From NCBI GenBank assembly GCA_026989355.1, contig JALSJM010000005.1:408717-472716 (forward strand): DNA of 64,000 bases, given 5' to 3'. Under the pieces are notes generated by a model. The model was given only the letters and a program-made list of their open reading frames with translations, ran no database searches and had not been told where the DNA came from. Below are positions 24,980 through 34,594 of this stretch, in pieces; positions within the stretch are counted from its first letter, which is position 1; each line of letters begins with the position of its first letter. Origin of the DNA: Paracoccaceae bacterium. Its GTDB lineage: Bacteria > Pseudomonadota > Alphaproteobacteria > Rhodobacterales > Rhodobacteraceae. The translations under genes were made by a program, and so were the position numbers.

Positions 24980-26272
24980 ATGACCAGCACCCCCGACACC
25001 GGTTTCTTCACCCAGCCCCTTGCCGAGCGCGATGCGGAGGTTTTCGCGCCGATCACGAAAGAGCTTCAGCGCCAGCGGGAAGAGATCGAACTGATCGCCA
25101 GCGAAAACATCGTCTCGAAGGCGGTGATGGAAGCCCAGGGCACGGTGCTTACCAACAAATACGCCGAAGGCTATCCGGGGCGGCGCTATTACGGCGGCTG
25201 CCAGCATGTGGACACGGTGGAAACCCTGGCCATCGAGCGCGCGAAAAGGCTTTTCGGCTGTGCATTCGCCAATGTGCAGCCCAATTCCGGCAGCCAGATG
25301 AACCAGGCCGTGTTCCTGGCACTGTTGCAGCCGGGCGATACCTTCATGGGGCTCGATCTGAACTCGGGGGGGCATCTCACGCATGGCTCGCCGGTCAACA
25401 TGTCGGGCAAGTGGTTCAACGTGGTGTCCTATGGCGTGCGCGAGCAGGATCAGCTGCTCGACATGGACGCGGTGCGCGACAAGGCCCGCCAGCACAGGCC
25501 CAGGCTGATCCTGGCGGGCGGCACCGCCTATTCCCGGATATGGGACTGGGCCGCCTTCCGCGAAATCGCCGACGAGATCGGCGCCATCCTGATGGTGGAC
25601 ATGGCCCATATCGCCGGGCTGGTGGCGGGTGGGCAACACCCTTCGCCGCTGCCGCATGCGCATGTGGTCACCACCACCACCCACAAATCCCTGCGGGGGC
25701 CGCGCGGCGGCATGGTGCTGACAAATGACGCGGATATCGCGAAGAAGATCAATTCCGCCGTTTTTCCCGGCCTCCAGGGCGGCCCCCTGATGCATGTGAT
25801 CGCCGCCAAGGCCGTGGCCTTTGGCGAGGCCCTGCGCCCCGGGTTCCGCGATTACGCCGCACAGGTGGTGAACAACGCCCGCGCCATGGCCGATCAGCTG
25901 ATGAAGGGCGGAATCGACATCGTCTCGGGCGGCACCGACAACCACCTGATGCTGGCCGACCTGCGCCCCAAGGGCGTAACGGGCAAGGCCGCCGAGGCAG
26001 CTCTTGGCCGCGCCAACATCACCTGCAACAAGAACGGCGTGCCGTTCGATCCTGAAACGCCTTTCGTGACGTCCGGCATCCGCCTCGGCACGCCGGCCGG
26101 CACCACCCGGGGGTTTGGCGAATCCGAGTTCCGCCAGATCGCCGACTGGATCGTGGAAGTGGTGGATGGCCTTGCAGCCAATGGCGAAGCGGGGAACGGC
26201 GCAGTTGAAGCCAGGGTGAAGGAAGAAGTGCTGGCGCTTTGCGGGCGCTTCCCGCTCTACCCCGGTCTCTGA
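24980..26272 (+). CDS. glyA: Serine hydroxymethyltransferase
   Basis: A 430-residue PLP enzyme moving a one-carbon unit between serine and tetrahydrofolate. [18 protein letters not shown], the [17 protein letters not shown] motif and the PLP lysine Lys236 in [15 protein letters not shown] are intact. The frame is open upstream, but the GCAGGGAG ribosome site and homology set ATG at 24980. It is not in an obvious operon; a lipoprotein gene follows after 125 bases. Confidence 0.95.
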   Translation: MTSTPDTGFFTQPLAERDAEVFAPITKELQRQREEIELIASENIVSKAVMEAQGTVLTNKYAEGYPGRRYYGGCQHVDTVETLAIERAKRLFGCAFANVQPNSGSQMNQAVFLALLQPGDTFMGLDLNSGGHLTHGSPVNMSGKWFNVVSYGVREQDQLLDMDAVRDKARQHRPRLILAGGTAYSRIWDWAAFREIADEIGAILMVDMAHIAGLVAGGQHPSPLPHAHVVTTTTHKSLRGPRGGMVLTNDADIAKKINSAVFPGLQGGPLMHVIAAKAVAFGEALRPGFRDYAAQVVNNARAMADQLMKGGIDIVSGGTDNHLMLADLRPKGVTGKAAEAALGRANITCNKNGVPFDPETPFVTSGIRLGTPAGTTRGFGESEFRQIADWIVEVVDGLAANGEAGNGAVEARVKEEVLALCGRFPLYPGL

Positions 26273-26397
26273 TCCGCACAGGCCGCCCCGTTGCGCATCA
26301 CGCACCCGTCTGCCCGGCCTTGCGCAATCGTGAATGGCGCGGCTCCTGTCAGAGCGCTATCATCCCCTGCGAAACAGGCCCAACCGATGGTTTTCCG

Positions 26398-26976
26398 ATG
26401 ATCAGAACGTTCCGACTGCTGCCCGTTCTGGGGCTGCTTGTGCTGGCCGCCTGTGCCGGCAATCCACCCCTGCAAGCCCCGCGCGAGCAGCAACATGCCG
26501 CTCTTGCCGAAATGATCCGGGGCCTTGGCCCCGAAGTGGATGCGCAGGAGGCCGCGCGTGCCGCGCGCATCGCCATCGACTATCCGCTCGAACTGCGCAG
26601 GCAATACCGCGTCAGCGATCCGCCCCTCATTCACAACATGAAGGTAAACATGGGGCTGCGGCCCCGGGGCCTGTGCTATCAGTGGGCCGATGACATGGAG
26701 GCCCGCCTTGCCCGGGAAAACTTCCGCACCCTTGCCCTGCACCGTGCCATCGCCAATTCCGACCGCGCCTTCCTGATCGAACACAGCACGGTAATCATCA
26801 GCCGCAGGGGGGATCCTTTCGAAAAGGGCATCGTGCTTGATCCCTGGCGCTATGGCGGGCCGCTCTATTTCGCGCCCGTCCCGGAGGATGAAACCTACAG
26901 GTGGATTCGGCGCGACAAGGTATTCGAAGCCCGCCGCAACCGCCCCACATGGGAACGCAGCGCTTTTGCCGATTAG
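26398..26976 (+). CDS. Conserved putative lipoprotein
   Basis: A 192-residue protein with a lipoprotein signal: basic start MIRTFRL, hydrophobic core and lipobox LVLAAC with Cys19. The mature part has GLCYQWADDMEARL and REDPFEKGIVLDPWR-like segments (read VLDPWRYGGPLYFAPVP) that look like a small globular domain with conserved Trp and Cys. I recognise no named family. ATG at 26398 is chosen because only this start gives a signal sequence. It is on the same strand as glyA but 125 bases away. Confidence 0.8.
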   Translation: MIRTFRLLPVLGLLVLAACAGNPPLQAPREQQHAALAEMIRGLGPEVDAQEAARAARIAIDYPLELRRQYRVSDPPLIHNMKVNMGLRPRGLCYQWADDMEARLARENFRTLALHRAIANSDRAFLIEHSTVIISRRGDPFEKGIVLDPWRYGGPLYFAPVPEDETYRWIRRDKVFEARRNRPTWERSAFAD

Positions 26977-27010
26977 CAGGGGCAGGATCCATCGGCTCCG
27001 GACCGCCGCC

Positions 27011-27382
27011 CTACAGATACCCCCGCCAGACCAGCACAGTCACCACCAGCCCCGCCGCCGCGATCAGGCCGAGCGCCGCACCGCCAAGAGCCGAAAGCGC
27101 AAGGCCGATGCGGCGCGTGGCGGGATTCTGGCTTTCGAGAAAGGCCATGCTTTCGCGATAGGCCCGCTCAAGACGCCGAAGATCGATTCGCCGGGCAAGC
27201 CGCGGATTGCCGGCCAGCCGCTCTGCCTCGGCCACAAGCGCAGCCTCGCGGCGGACATGGCGCGGCAGCAGGCGTCCGGCCCGGCGCAGCGCCGTTTCCA
27301 GATCGCGCCCGCCAACGCCGATACGCTCATGCAGCATATCGCGCAGATGTCCGGCCCTGTGATGGATCGAATCGATGTCCAT
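27011..27382 (-). CDS. Small membrane-anchored protein of unknown function
   Basis: A 123-residue protein, mostly a basic helical region (HVRREAALVAEAERLAGNP) and then one C-terminal transmembrane helix, LALSALGGAALGLIAAAGLVV in two pieces, ending VLVWRGYL. The topology suggests a tail-anchored inner-membrane protein. It is divergent from the alpha/beta hydrolase, with 100 bases between. I do not recognise a family. Codon use matches its surroundings. Confidence 0.65.
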   Translation of the reverse strand: MDIDSIHHRAGHLRDMLHERIGVGGRDLETALRRAGRLLPRHVRREAALVAEAERLAGNPRLARRIDLRRLERAYRESMAFLESQNPATRRIGLALSALGGAALGLIAAAGLVVTVLVWRGYL

Positions 27383-27482
27383 GCCTCCCCCCTGACACGG
27401 GAAAATGGCGCATCGAAGCGGGGCCGGTCAAGCACCGGGGATGGGTCTGGCGCCTTCCGCCATGCGGGGCTAGAAGAGTTTC

Positions 27483-28250
27483 ATGCTGCACCATCTCACA
27501 ACCGGCACGCCCCGCCCCGGCACGCCTCCTCTTCTCATCGCCCACGGGCTGTTCGGCTCGGCCCGCAACTGGCGCGCCATCGCCCGCCGCCTCGGCAACG
27601 AACGCCTGATGATCAGCGTTGACATGCGCAACCACGGCGAAAGCCCCCGCGCCGACAGTCAGGGATATCACGACATGGCCGCCGATCTGGCCGAGGTGAT
27701 CGGGGCCCACGGCGGGCGGGCCGATGTGCTGGGCCATTCGATGGGGGGCAAGGCGGCGATGGTGCTGGCCCTTACCCGCCCCGAAACAGTGCGCCGGCTG
27801 ATCGTTGCCGATATTGCACCGGTGGCCTATGGCCACGGCAACACCCACCGTGCCCTGATCGCCGCCATGCAGGCGCTTGATCCCGCCGCCTTTGCCACCC
27901 GCGCCGAGGCTGATACCGCCCTTGTCCGTCATGTGGACGATCCGGCCATCCGCGCCTTTCTGCTGCAATCGCTCGATACGCAGGACGGGCGCTGGAGGCT
28001 CAATCTCGATGTGCTGTCCCGCGAACTCGAACGGATCACCGGCTGGCCCGATCCCGCCGGGCGTTTCGAGGGCCCGGCGCTTTTCATCGCCGGAAGCCGT
28101 TCCGATTACATCCGCCCCGAACACCGCACGGCCATCAAGGCCCTCTTCCCCGCGGCCCGCTTCGTGAAGATTCCGGGCGCGGGCCACTGGCTGCATGCCG
28201 AAAGGCCCCGGGAATTCAGCGAAACCGTGCGCGCCTTTCTTGATGCCTGA
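27483..28250 (+). CDS. Alpha/beta fold hydrolase (YbfF-like esterase)
   Basis: A 255-residue hydrolase. The oxyanion turn is in LLIAHGLFGSARNWRAIARR, DMRNHGESPR follows, the nucleophile elbow is VLGHSMGGKAAM with the catalytic Ser, and the histidine lies in GAGHWLHAERP. This set matches the YbfF/acyl-CoA-esterase-like group. The substrate is unknown; small carboxyl or thioester esters are plausible. The neighbouring HyuA gene starts 90 bases later and probably has its own promoter. Confidence 0.88.
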   Translation: MLHHLTTGTPRPGTPPLLIAHGLFGSARNWRAIARRLGNERLMISVDMRNHGESPRADSQGYHDMAADLAEVIGAHGGRADVLGHSMGGKAAMVLALTRPETVRRLIVADIAPVAYGHGNTHRALIAAMQALDPAAFATRAEADTALVRHVDDPAIRAFLLQSLDTQDGRWRLNLDVLSRELERITGWPDPAGRFEGPALFIAGSRSDYIRPEHRTAIKALFPAARFVKIPGAGHWLHAERPREFSETVRAFLDA

Positions 28251-28294
28251 ATGCCTGGGCAGGCCTGCCCGACAGGGCTGGACGCAGGGCTCTT

Positions 28295-28310
28295 CATTTG
28301 CATACAAATG
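28295..28310. promoter_or_regulatory. Operator-like palindrome before hyuA
   Basis: CATTTGCATACAAATG has 6-base perfect arms (CATTTG / CAAATG) and is a near-match to TTGTATACAA-type sites bound by GntR/FCD regulators. It ends 30 bases before the hyuA start. Flanking CTT and AAG extend the symmetry after a 3-base slip. No regulator gene for it is in the window. Confidence 0.5.
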
Positions 28311-28339
28311 ATGAAGACAGGACACAAGCGGAGACCGCA

Positions 28340-30406
28340 GTGGGCAAGAGCGGAATCATCGGCGTGGACGTGGGCGGCACCTTCACCGATCTTCTGCTGT
28401 GCGCGCCCGATGGCTCGCTTGCCATCGCCAAGGTTCCGACCACTCCGCAGAATCAGGCCTTCGGCGTGCTTGATGCCATCTCCGCCGCCGGGGCGGATCT
28501 TTCGCGCATCGGCATGATCGTGCATGGCACCACCACCACCACCAATGCGGTGCTGGAACGCAAGCTTGCACGCACCGGCCTGATCACTACCCGGGGGTTT
28601 CGCGATGTGCTCGAACTGGGCCGCCGCACCCGCCCGCACCCCTATGGAATGAAGGGCTGCTTCACCCCGGTGATTCCCCGAGATCTGCGCCTTGAGGTGG
28701 GCGGGCGGATGCTGGCCGACGGTTGCGAGCACGAACCGCTTGACGAAGCCGCCGTGGCCGCCGCAGCGCGCAAACTGCTGGCGAAAGGCTGCGAATCCGT
28801 TGTCGTTCATTTCCTGCATGCCTATGCAAACCCCACGCACGAACTGCGTGCGGGCCAGATCATCGCCGGGCTCTGGCCCAACGATCACATCACGCTGGCC
28901 CATACGCTTCTGTCGGAGGCACGCGAATACGAACGCGGCGTGACGGCAGCGGTGAATGCCGCGGTGCAACCCCTGCTCGGGCGTTACATCGCCCGCCTCT
29001 CCGGAGAGCTGGAAAAGCGCGGTTACCGGCACGAAGTGCTGGTGATGAACGGCAACGGCGGCATGGTAGGCGCCGCCACGGTGGCACGGGAAGCGGTGAA
29101 AACGGTGATGTCGGGGCCGGCCTCGGGGGTGATGGCGGCCGCCGCCACGGGCCGGCAAGCGGGCATTCCCGATCTCATCACCTGCGACATGGGCGGCACC
29201 TCTACCGATGTGGCGCTGATCCGGGGCGGCGAGCCGGGCGTCTCGTCGGAAATCGAGATCGAATATGCAATGCCGATCCATGTGCCGATGGTCGATGTGC
29301 GCACGGTGGGGGCCGGCGGGGGATCGATCGCGCGGGTGAACGAAGCCGGTCTGCTTGCGGTCGGCCCCGAAAGCGCCGGCGCCAACCCCGGCCCCGTCTG
29401 TTATGGCCGGGGCGGGCGCGATCCCACGATCTCCGATGCGAACTACCTTCTGGGGCGTCTCGCCCCGCCCCCCGGCACCGACGGTGCAAGACAGGATCCC
29501 GCCGCCCTGCGCTCTGCGGTGGAACAGATATTCGAAACCCGGCTGGGGCGCCCGCTCGGGCTTTCCCCGATTACTGCGGCCGAGGCCGTGATCCGGGTGG
29601 CCAATACCCACATGGCAGGAGCGATCCGCATGGTTTCGCTTTCGCTTGGCGCCGATCCGCGCGATTTCGCCCTGTTCGCCTTTGGCGGTGCCGGCCCCCT
29701 TCATGCGGCTGCCCTGGCGCGCGAACTGGCCATCCCCCGGGTTCTCGTGCCTCCGCGCCCCGGCATCACCAATGCCATCGGCTGCGTGGTGGCCGATCTG
29801 CGCCACGATTTCGTGCGCACCCTCAACCGGCCGCTCGATGAAATCGATGAACCCGACCTGCACGCCATCATTGCCGAGCAGCGCCGCACCGGCGAAACCA
29901 TGATCCGGTGCGAAAACCTGCCCGTGGAGCATCTGCGCCATGTTCACAGCGTTGACATGCAGTTCGTCGGCCAGACCCACCTTCTGCGTGTGCCCCTTGA
30001 CGATCCGACCCCCACACGCGCCATCCTTCAGGCCCGCTTCGAAGAAGCCTATCACCGGCGTTTCCGGGTGGAACTTCCCGAGATCAGGGCCAATCTCGTG
30101 AATGTCAACACATCCGTGATCGGCACGCGTCCGCCCCTTGATCTGGCCGCCCTGATCCCTTCCGAAGGGCAGCGCCGCACACTGGCCGAAGCCCGGACAG
30201 CCACCCGCCCGGTGCGCTTTGACGGCAAATGGCACGAAACCCCGGTATTGTGGCGCGACCACCTGCCGCCCGATGCATGCATTCCCGGCCCTGCGGTCAT
30301 CGAACAGATGGACACCACCATCCTGATCGCCCCCGGCGATCTTGCGCAGGGTGACAGTGCCGGCAACATCGTCATCACCCTGGGAGCTGCGCACGATGGC
30401 ACTTGA
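28340..30406 (+). CDS. hyuA: Hydantoinase/oxoprolinase subunit A
   Basis: A 688-residue HyuA-type subunit. An actin-like nucleotide fold begins IIGVDVGGTFTDLLLCAPDG, and MGGTSTDVALI is a second nucleotide motif. IVHGTTTTTNAVLERKLART follows the first fold. These enzymes use ATP to open cyclic amides such as 5-oxoproline or N-methylhydantoin. GTG at 28340, six bases after GGAG, is preferred over a TTG at 28298 that would lie inside the palindrome. It overlaps hyuB by 11 bases, so the two subunits are co-translated. The true substrate is not known. Confidence 0.9.
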   Translation: MGKSGIIGVDVGGTFTDLLLCAPDGSLAIAKVPTTPQNQAFGVLDAISAAGADLSRIGMIVHGTTTTTNAVLERKLARTGLITTRGFRDVLELGRRTRPHPYGMKGCFTPVIPRDLRLEVGGRMLADGCEHEPLDEAAVAAAARKLLAKGCESVVVHFLHAYANPTHELRAGQIIAGLWPNDHITLAHTLLSEAREYERGVTAAVNAAVQPLLGRYIARLSGELEKRGYRHEVLVMNGNGGMVGAATVAREAVKTVMSGPASGVMAAAATGRQAGIPDLITCDMGGTSTDVALIRGGEPGVSSEIEIEYAMPIHVPMVDVRTVGAGGGSIARVNEAGLLAVGPESAGANPGPVCYGRGGRDPTISDANYLLGRLAPPPGTDGARQDPAALRSAVEQIFETRLGRPLGLSPITAAEAVIRVANTHMAGAIRMVSLSLGADPRDFALFAFGGAGPLHAAALARELAIPRVLVPPRPGITNAIGCVVADLRHDFVRTLNRPLDEIDEPDLHAIIAEQRRTGETMIRCENLPVEHLRHVHSVDMQFVGQTHLLRVPLDDPTPTRAILQARFEEAYHRRFRVELPEIRANLVNVNTSVIGTRPPLDLAALIPSEGQRRTLAEARTATRPVRFDGKWHETPVLWRDHLPPDACIPGPAVIEQMDTTILIAPGDLAQGDSAGNIVITLGAAHDGT

Positions 30407-32093
30407 TCCGGTTACCCTCGGCGTGATCCAGGCCGGTCTGCAACAGGCCTGCGACGAGATGGACCTCGCCTTCTCGCGCGCCGCCTTCTCGCCGGTGATC
30501 TCGGAAGCCAATGATCGCTCCGACGGCATCTACAGTGCCCATGACGGCAGCCTGATCGCCCAGGGCGCGGGGGGGCTGCCGGTGTTCGTGGGCACCATGC
30601 AGCATTCCACCCGGGTGCTGATCGGAATGATTGCCGAAGGCAGGGTGGCACCGCCGGTACCGGGGGATACCTATATCGTCAACGATCCCTATCTCGGCGG
30701 CACCCATCTGATGGATGTGCGCTTTGCCCGGCCCTACTGGCGGAACGGCGCGATATTCTGCTGGCTCTCCAACACCGGCCACTGGCCCGACATGGGCGGC
30801 GCGGTGCCGGGAGGATTTTCAGCCTCGGCAACGGCTGTCGAGCAGGAAGGGCTGCGCCTGCCGCCGGTAAAGCTGTTCAAGGAAGGCCGGCTCGATCCCG
30901 AGATCCATTCGATCATCTGCTCGAACATTCGCGTGGCCGATCAACGCATCGGCGACATCAAGGCCCAGGCGGCGGCGCTCGACCTCGGGGCCGATCGGCT
31001 TGACGCACTGCTGAACCGTTATGGTGACGACACCGTGCGCGCGGCAATCGATGAGCTCAGACACCGCGCCCGCGCCCAGATGGCGGCACATGTCCGCGGG
31101 ATCCCCGAGGGAAGCTGGCGCGCGCAGGCCTTCATCGACAGCGACGGCGTGGTGAACAACCCCCTGGTGATCGATCTCGAAATCACCCGGAAAGGCGAAA
31201 CCCTTACCTTCGATTTCTCGCGTTCATCACCGCCCTGCCAGGGGCCGATGAACTCGGTGCTGGCCACCACCCGTTCATCCGTCTATCTTGCCATGCGCCA
31301 CATATTTCCCGATGTGCCGATTTCCGCCGGTGCCTTCGAACCGCTCAGGATAATCGGCTGCGAGGGCACCTTTCTGGACGCGCGCTACCCCCGCCCGGTT
31401 TCGGGCTGTGCGGCCGAGGTAAGCCAGCGCATCGCCGAGGCGGTGTTCCTGGCGCTGGTCGAAGCCCTGCCCGATCACGTTACCGCCGCACCGGCCGGCA
31501 CCAGCGGCAATTTTGCCCTTGGCGGGCACGATCCCGCCCATCGACGCGATTACGTGATGTATCAGCTTTCGGGCGGCGGCTATGGCGGCAATGCCGACCA
31601 CGACGGCCTCTCCAACGGCTGTTCGACCATCGGCATCTCGAAGGCGCCGCCGATCGAGATCATGGAACAGAACTTTCCCGTGCTCTATCATCGCTATGCC
31701 TTGCGCGAAGGGTCGGGCGGCGCGGGGCTGCACCGGGGGGGCTTCGGGCTTGACTACGAGATCGAGCTGCTGCGCGGCGCGGCACGGGCCAGTTTCGTGA
31801 TGGACCACGGCCGCTTCGGCCCGCCCGGCGTGCTGGGCGGCAGGGCCGGCGCGACGAACGAGGTCGAGGTGATCCGCGCCGGCAAACGCCATGTGCCCGA
31901 ACATCTTTCAAAAGAACAGGACATCCCGCTTTCGCCTGGCGACCGGGTGCGGGTGCGCACCCCGGGCGGCGGCGGCTATGGCGATCCGGCCCGACGCGAT
32001 CCGGCGCTGATCGCGGAAGACATCCGCCTTGGCCGCTATACGGCCCGCGAAGCGCGGGAACTGTTCGGACATGAAGCCGGGGACGCCGAATGA
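30396..32093 (+). CDS. hyuB: Hydantoinase/oxoprolinase subunit B
   Basis: A 565-residue HyuB-type subunit. It starts LDPVTLGVIQAGLQQACDEM, and includes SDGIYSAHDGSLIAQG, NDPYLGGTHLMDVRFARP, and the C-terminal GGGGYGDPARRDP that closes this family. ATG at 30396 overlaps the last codons of hyuA. It works with HyuA on a cyclic amide or a carboxylation-like reaction; acetone carboxylase and acetophenone carboxylase subunits are relatives, but no gamma subunit is adjacent. galE follows after 76 bases. Confidence 0.9.
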   Translation: MALDPVTLGVIQAGLQQACDEMDLAFSRAAFSPVISEANDRSDGIYSAHDGSLIAQGAGGLPVFVGTMQHSTRVLIGMIAEGRVAPPVPGDTYIVNDPYLGGTHLMDVRFARPYWRNGAIFCWLSNTGHWPDMGGAVPGGFSASATAVEQEGLRLPPVKLFKEGRLDPEIHSIICSNIRVADQRIGDIKAQAAALDLGADRLDALLNRYGDDTVRAAIDELRHRARAQMAAHVRGIPEGSWRAQAFIDSDGVVNNPLVIDLEITRKGETLTFDFSRSSPPCQGPMNSVLATTRSSVYLAMRHIFPDVPISAGAFEPLRIIGCEGTFLDARYPRPVSGCAAEVSQRIAEAVFLALVEALPDHVTAAPAGTSGNFALGGHDPAHRRDYVMYQLSGGGYGGNADHDGLSNGCSTIGISKAPPIEIMEQNFPVLYHRYALREGSGGAGLHRGGFGLDYEIELLRGAARASFVMDHGRFGPPGVLGGRAGATNEVEVIRAGKRHVPEHLSKEQDIPLSPGDRVRVRTPGGGGYGDPARRDPALIAEDIRLGRYTAREARELFGHEAGDAE

Positions 32094-32169
32094 GCTTCCG
32101 GCGCTGGACACGCCCGCCTCCATGAACTAGGGAAAGCCGGCGGACAAGAACAATCTGGCGGACAAGAGC

Positions 32170-33144
32170 ATGGGCAAGATTCTGGTCTTCGGAGGCGCGG
32201 GCTATATCGGCAGCCATACCTGCAAGGCACTGACATGCGAAGGCTTTCAGCCGGTAGTGTTCGACGATCTTTCCGAAGGGCATCGCGATTTCGTGAAATG
32301 GGGGCCGCTGGTCAAGGCCGACATCCGCCACCCCGAAGCGGTGCGCTCCGCCATTGCCGAACACCGCCCCGAAGCGATCATCCATTTCGCCGCGCTCACC
32401 TCGGTGCCGGATTCGGTCTCCGATCCGGGGCGCTATTATGCCACCAACGTGTCCGGCAGCCTGAACATCATCGCCGCGGCCGGCGAGGCCGGCAACATTC
32501 CGGTGGTCTTTTCCTCAAGCTGCGCGGTCTATGGCATGCCCGAGGAGGTTCCGATCTCCGAAACCTGCCCGACCGCTCCGATCACCCCCTACGGGCGCGG
32601 CAAGCTGATGGTGGAAGAGATACTGGCCGATTTCGATGCCGCACATGGCCTGCGCTCGGTTGCCCTGCGCTATTTCAACGCCTGCGGCGCCGACCCGCAG
32701 GGCGAGATCGGCGAAAGCCACCGCAACGAAACCCATCTGATCCCGCGCGCCATTCTGGCGGCACTTGGCCGGATCGGCGATTTTCGCGTATTCGGCGATG
32801 ATTACGATACACCCGACGGTTCGGCCATCCGCGACTATATCCATGTTTCGGATCTGGCCGATGCCCATGTGCGCGCTTGCCGCCATCTGCTGAACGGGGG
32901 GAAAAGCGCGCGCGTCAATGTAGGCTCGGGGCGGGGCTTTTCGGTCTTCGAAATCATCCGCGCCGTCGAAGCGGCCGGAGCGGGGCGGGTGCCGCTGAAG
33001 CTTGCGCCCCGCCGCGCCGGCGATCCGCCCCGCCTGGTGGCCGATACCGGAATGGCGAAACAGCTGCTCGGCTTTTCGGCGCGGCATTCGGATCTGGAAA
33101 CGGTGATCGAAACGGCGCTGGCCTGGCACCGCAAGACAGGCTGA
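32170..33144 (+). CDS. galE: UDP-glucose 4-epimerase
   Basis: A 324-residue SDR-fold epimerase. GGAGYIGSHTCKAL is the NAD loop, VFSSSCAVYG gives the catalytic Ser/Thr region, and TPYGRGKLMVEEIL the YxxxK pair. LRYFNACGADPQGEIGE and RDYIHVSDLADAHV match the sugar-nucleotide epimerase family. It makes UDP-galactose for surface polysaccharide. It is downstream of hyuB but 76 bases away, so co-transcription is uncertain. Confidence 0.92.
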   Translation: MGKILVFGGAGYIGSHTCKALTCEGFQPVVFDDLSEGHRDFVKWGPLVKADIRHPEAVRSAIAEHRPEAIIHFAALTSVPDSVSDPGRYYATNVSGSLNIIAAAGEAGNIPVVFSSSCAVYGMPEEVPISETCPTAPITPYGRGKLMVEEILADFDAAHGLRSVALRYFNACGADPQGEIGESHRNETHLIPRAILAALGRIGDFRVFGDDYDTPDGSAIRDYIHVSDLADAHVRACRHLLNGGKSARVNVGSGRGFSVFEIIRAVEAAGAGRVPLKLAPRRAGDPPRLVADTGMAKQLLGFSARHSDLETVIETALAWHRKTG

Positions 33145-33412
33145 GCACTCACGGCAGGACAGGTTCGGCGCCGCCAACGGGGCACATCCCTGCACGATCC
33201 GCCCTGTGCGCATCAGCACGACCTGCCTTCGCCATTCCCTCGGAAACCGCCCGGGATTGACAGGCATCCATCCGAGATCGCTGTCGGCCACCACTCACCA
33301 GCCCTGCCGAGGTGCCCCGGCCGATCGGTTTCCGCGCCGCGCCGGGATCACCATTGCCAGTCACGATGATGCCGGCTTTCATTCCGGCCGGCAGCATTTG
33401 CCCGTGTACGAG

Positions 33413-33426
33413 CGGGAATAATCCCG
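33413..33426 (+). terminator. Short hairpin with T-rich tail
   Basis: CGGGAATAATCCCG has 5-base perfect arms around ATAA and is followed by TTTA. It may end galE transcription 270 bases downstream, or be a structure upstream of the tRNA promoter. The rest of the 33145-33410 gap shows nothing I can call. Confidence 0.35.
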
Positions 33427-33435
33427 TTTACACTC

Positions 33436-33464
33436 TTGACGGCCCCCGCGCCCTCGCCTAAATC
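33436..33464 (+). promoter_or_regulatory. Predicted sigma-70 promoter of tRNA-Met
   Basis: TTGACG at 33436-33441 and TAAATC at 33459-33464 are exactly 17 bases apart. The tRNA begins 14 bases after the -10, so the start point would fall about 7 bases before the mature 5' end. This is a close match to a canonical strong tRNA promoter. Confidence 0.75.
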
Positions 33465-33477
33465 CTGCCTCGCTCAT

Positions 33478-33554
33478 GGCGGAGTAGCTCAGCTGGTTAG
33501 AGCAGTGGAATCATAATCCATGTGTCGGGGGTTCAAGTCCCTCCTCCGCTACCA
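33478..33554 (+). tRNA. tRNA-Met (CAT), elongator type
   Basis: A 77-base cloverleaf. The acceptor arm GGCGGAG pairs with CTCCGCT (one G-U), the D arm is GCTC/GAGC, the anticodon arm is GTGGA/TCCAT with loop ATCATAA giving CAT, the T arm holds GTTCAAG, and the sequence ends ACCA encoded in the genome. It lacks the unpaired first base and the run of GC pairs below the anticodon that mark initiator tRNA. A tRNA-Ile with lysidine-modified CAT is a possible alternative; the body looks more like elongator Met. Confidence 0.92.
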
Positions 33555-33607
33555 GTTTCCCGGCAGAAACCGAGCGCCACGGGCGCACAGCCGGAACAGG
33601 CGGCGGG

Positions 33608-34498
33608 TTACACCCATTTTGCAAGCGGCGGCAGACTCATCAGCACCGCTTCGGGATCATGGCCGGTGGCAAGGCCGAATCTGGTGCCGCGATCATAAAG
33701 CAGATTGTATTCCGCATAGAGCCCGCGGTGGATCAGCTGGGTATCCCTGTCGGCCTCGCTCCAGGGCGTGTCACGGCGCCGTTCGGCGACCGGCAGGAAG
33801 GCTTCCAGAAAGGCGCGCCCCACATCCTGGGTAAAGGCGAAATCGGCTTCCCAGTCGCCGGTGTTCAGATCGTCATAGAAGATCCCGCCCACACCACGGG
33901 CGCGCTTCCTGTGCGGCACATGGAAATATTCGTCGGCCCATTTCCTGAAACGCGGATAATATTCCGGATCGTGAAGGTCACAACGCGCCTTCAGCGCAGC
34001 GTGGAAAGCGGCGGTATCTTCATCGTATTCGATGCACGGGTTCAGGTCGGCCCCGCCGCCGAACCACCAGGCAGACGGAGTCCAGAACATGCGGGTGTTC
34101 ATGTGAACGGCCGGAGTGTGCGGATTCTGCATATGTGCCACCAGGCTGATGCCCGAAGCCCAGAAACGCGGATCTTCTTCCACCCCCGGCACACCACGCG
34201 CGGCCATCGCCCCTTGCGCCTCGGAGCCGAGCGTGCCGTAAACCTCGGAAACGTTCACGCCCACCTTTTCGAACAGCCGCCCGCCGCGCATCACGCTCAT
34301 CAGACCGCCGCCGGCATCGGTGCCGTCCCCGGCCCGGCGCCTGGTTTCACGCAGTTCGAAACGCCCCGCGGGAAGATCGGCGAAGGGGCCGGTTTCCTGG
34401 CTGTCTTCAAGAGCCTCGAAGGCCGCGCATATTTCATCGCGAAGCGCGCGGAACCATTGCGCGGCACGGGCTTTTTCGGTGGCGAATTCCTCTGTCAT
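33608..34498 (-). CDS. hemF: Oxygen-dependent coproporphyrinogen-III oxidase
   Basis: A 296-residue enzyme converting coproporphyrinogen III to protoporphyrinogen IX in heme or bacteriochlorophyll synthesis. The segment near MNTRMFWTPSAWWFGGGADL and FHVPHRKRARGVGGIFYDDL carry the family's substrate-binding residues, and the C-terminus has AEYNLLYDRGTRFGLATGH. ATG at 34498 gives the normal length; the frame is open upstream but unrelated. It is downstream of the tRNA on the other strand and divergent from the lipoprotein gene. Confidence 0.94.
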   Translation of the reverse strand: MTEEFATEKARAAQWFRALRDEICAAFEALEDSQETGPFADLPAGRFELRETRRRAGDGTDAGGGLMSVMRGGRLFEKVGVNVSEVYGTLGSEAQGAMAARGVPGVEEDPRFWASGISLVAHMQNPHTPAVHMNTRMFWTPSAWWFGGGADLNPCIEYDEDTAAFHAALKARCDLHDPEYYPRFRKWADEYFHVPHRKRARGVGGIFYDDLNTGDWEADFAFTQDVGRAFLEAFLPVAERRRDTPWSEADRDTQLIHRGLYAEYNLLYDRGTRFGLATGHDPEAVLMSLPPLAKWV

Positions 34499-34542
34499 GA
34501 TCCTGTTCCTGCCTCGACCTTGCCTGCCCTGCTCTAGCGGGT

Positions 34543-34570
34543 TTGCGGGGCGACGGGCAAGCCCTATACT
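34543..34570 (+). promoter_or_regulatory. Predicted promoter of the lipoprotein gene at 34595
   Basis: TTGCGG at 34543-34548 and TATACT at 34565-34570 are separated by 16 bases, and the -10 is close to consensus. The gene's start codon is 24 bases after the -10, giving a short leader with an AAAGGAAG ribosome site. Confidence 0.5.
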
Positions 34571-34594
34571 GTGACATGAAAGGAAGACATACCG

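Noticed and set aside
28298-28339. TTG start giving hyuA 14 extra residues
   Set aside because: It lies inside the palindrome and lacks a ribosome site, whereas GTG at 28340 follows GGAG.
28106-30529. An 807-codon antisense frame opposite hyuA
   Set aside because: The plus-strand frame has all HyuA motifs; the antisense frame has none.
33478-33554. Initiator tRNA-fMet
   Set aside because: The first acceptor pair is G-U rather than mismatched C-A, and the anticodon stem lacks three consecutive GC pairs.
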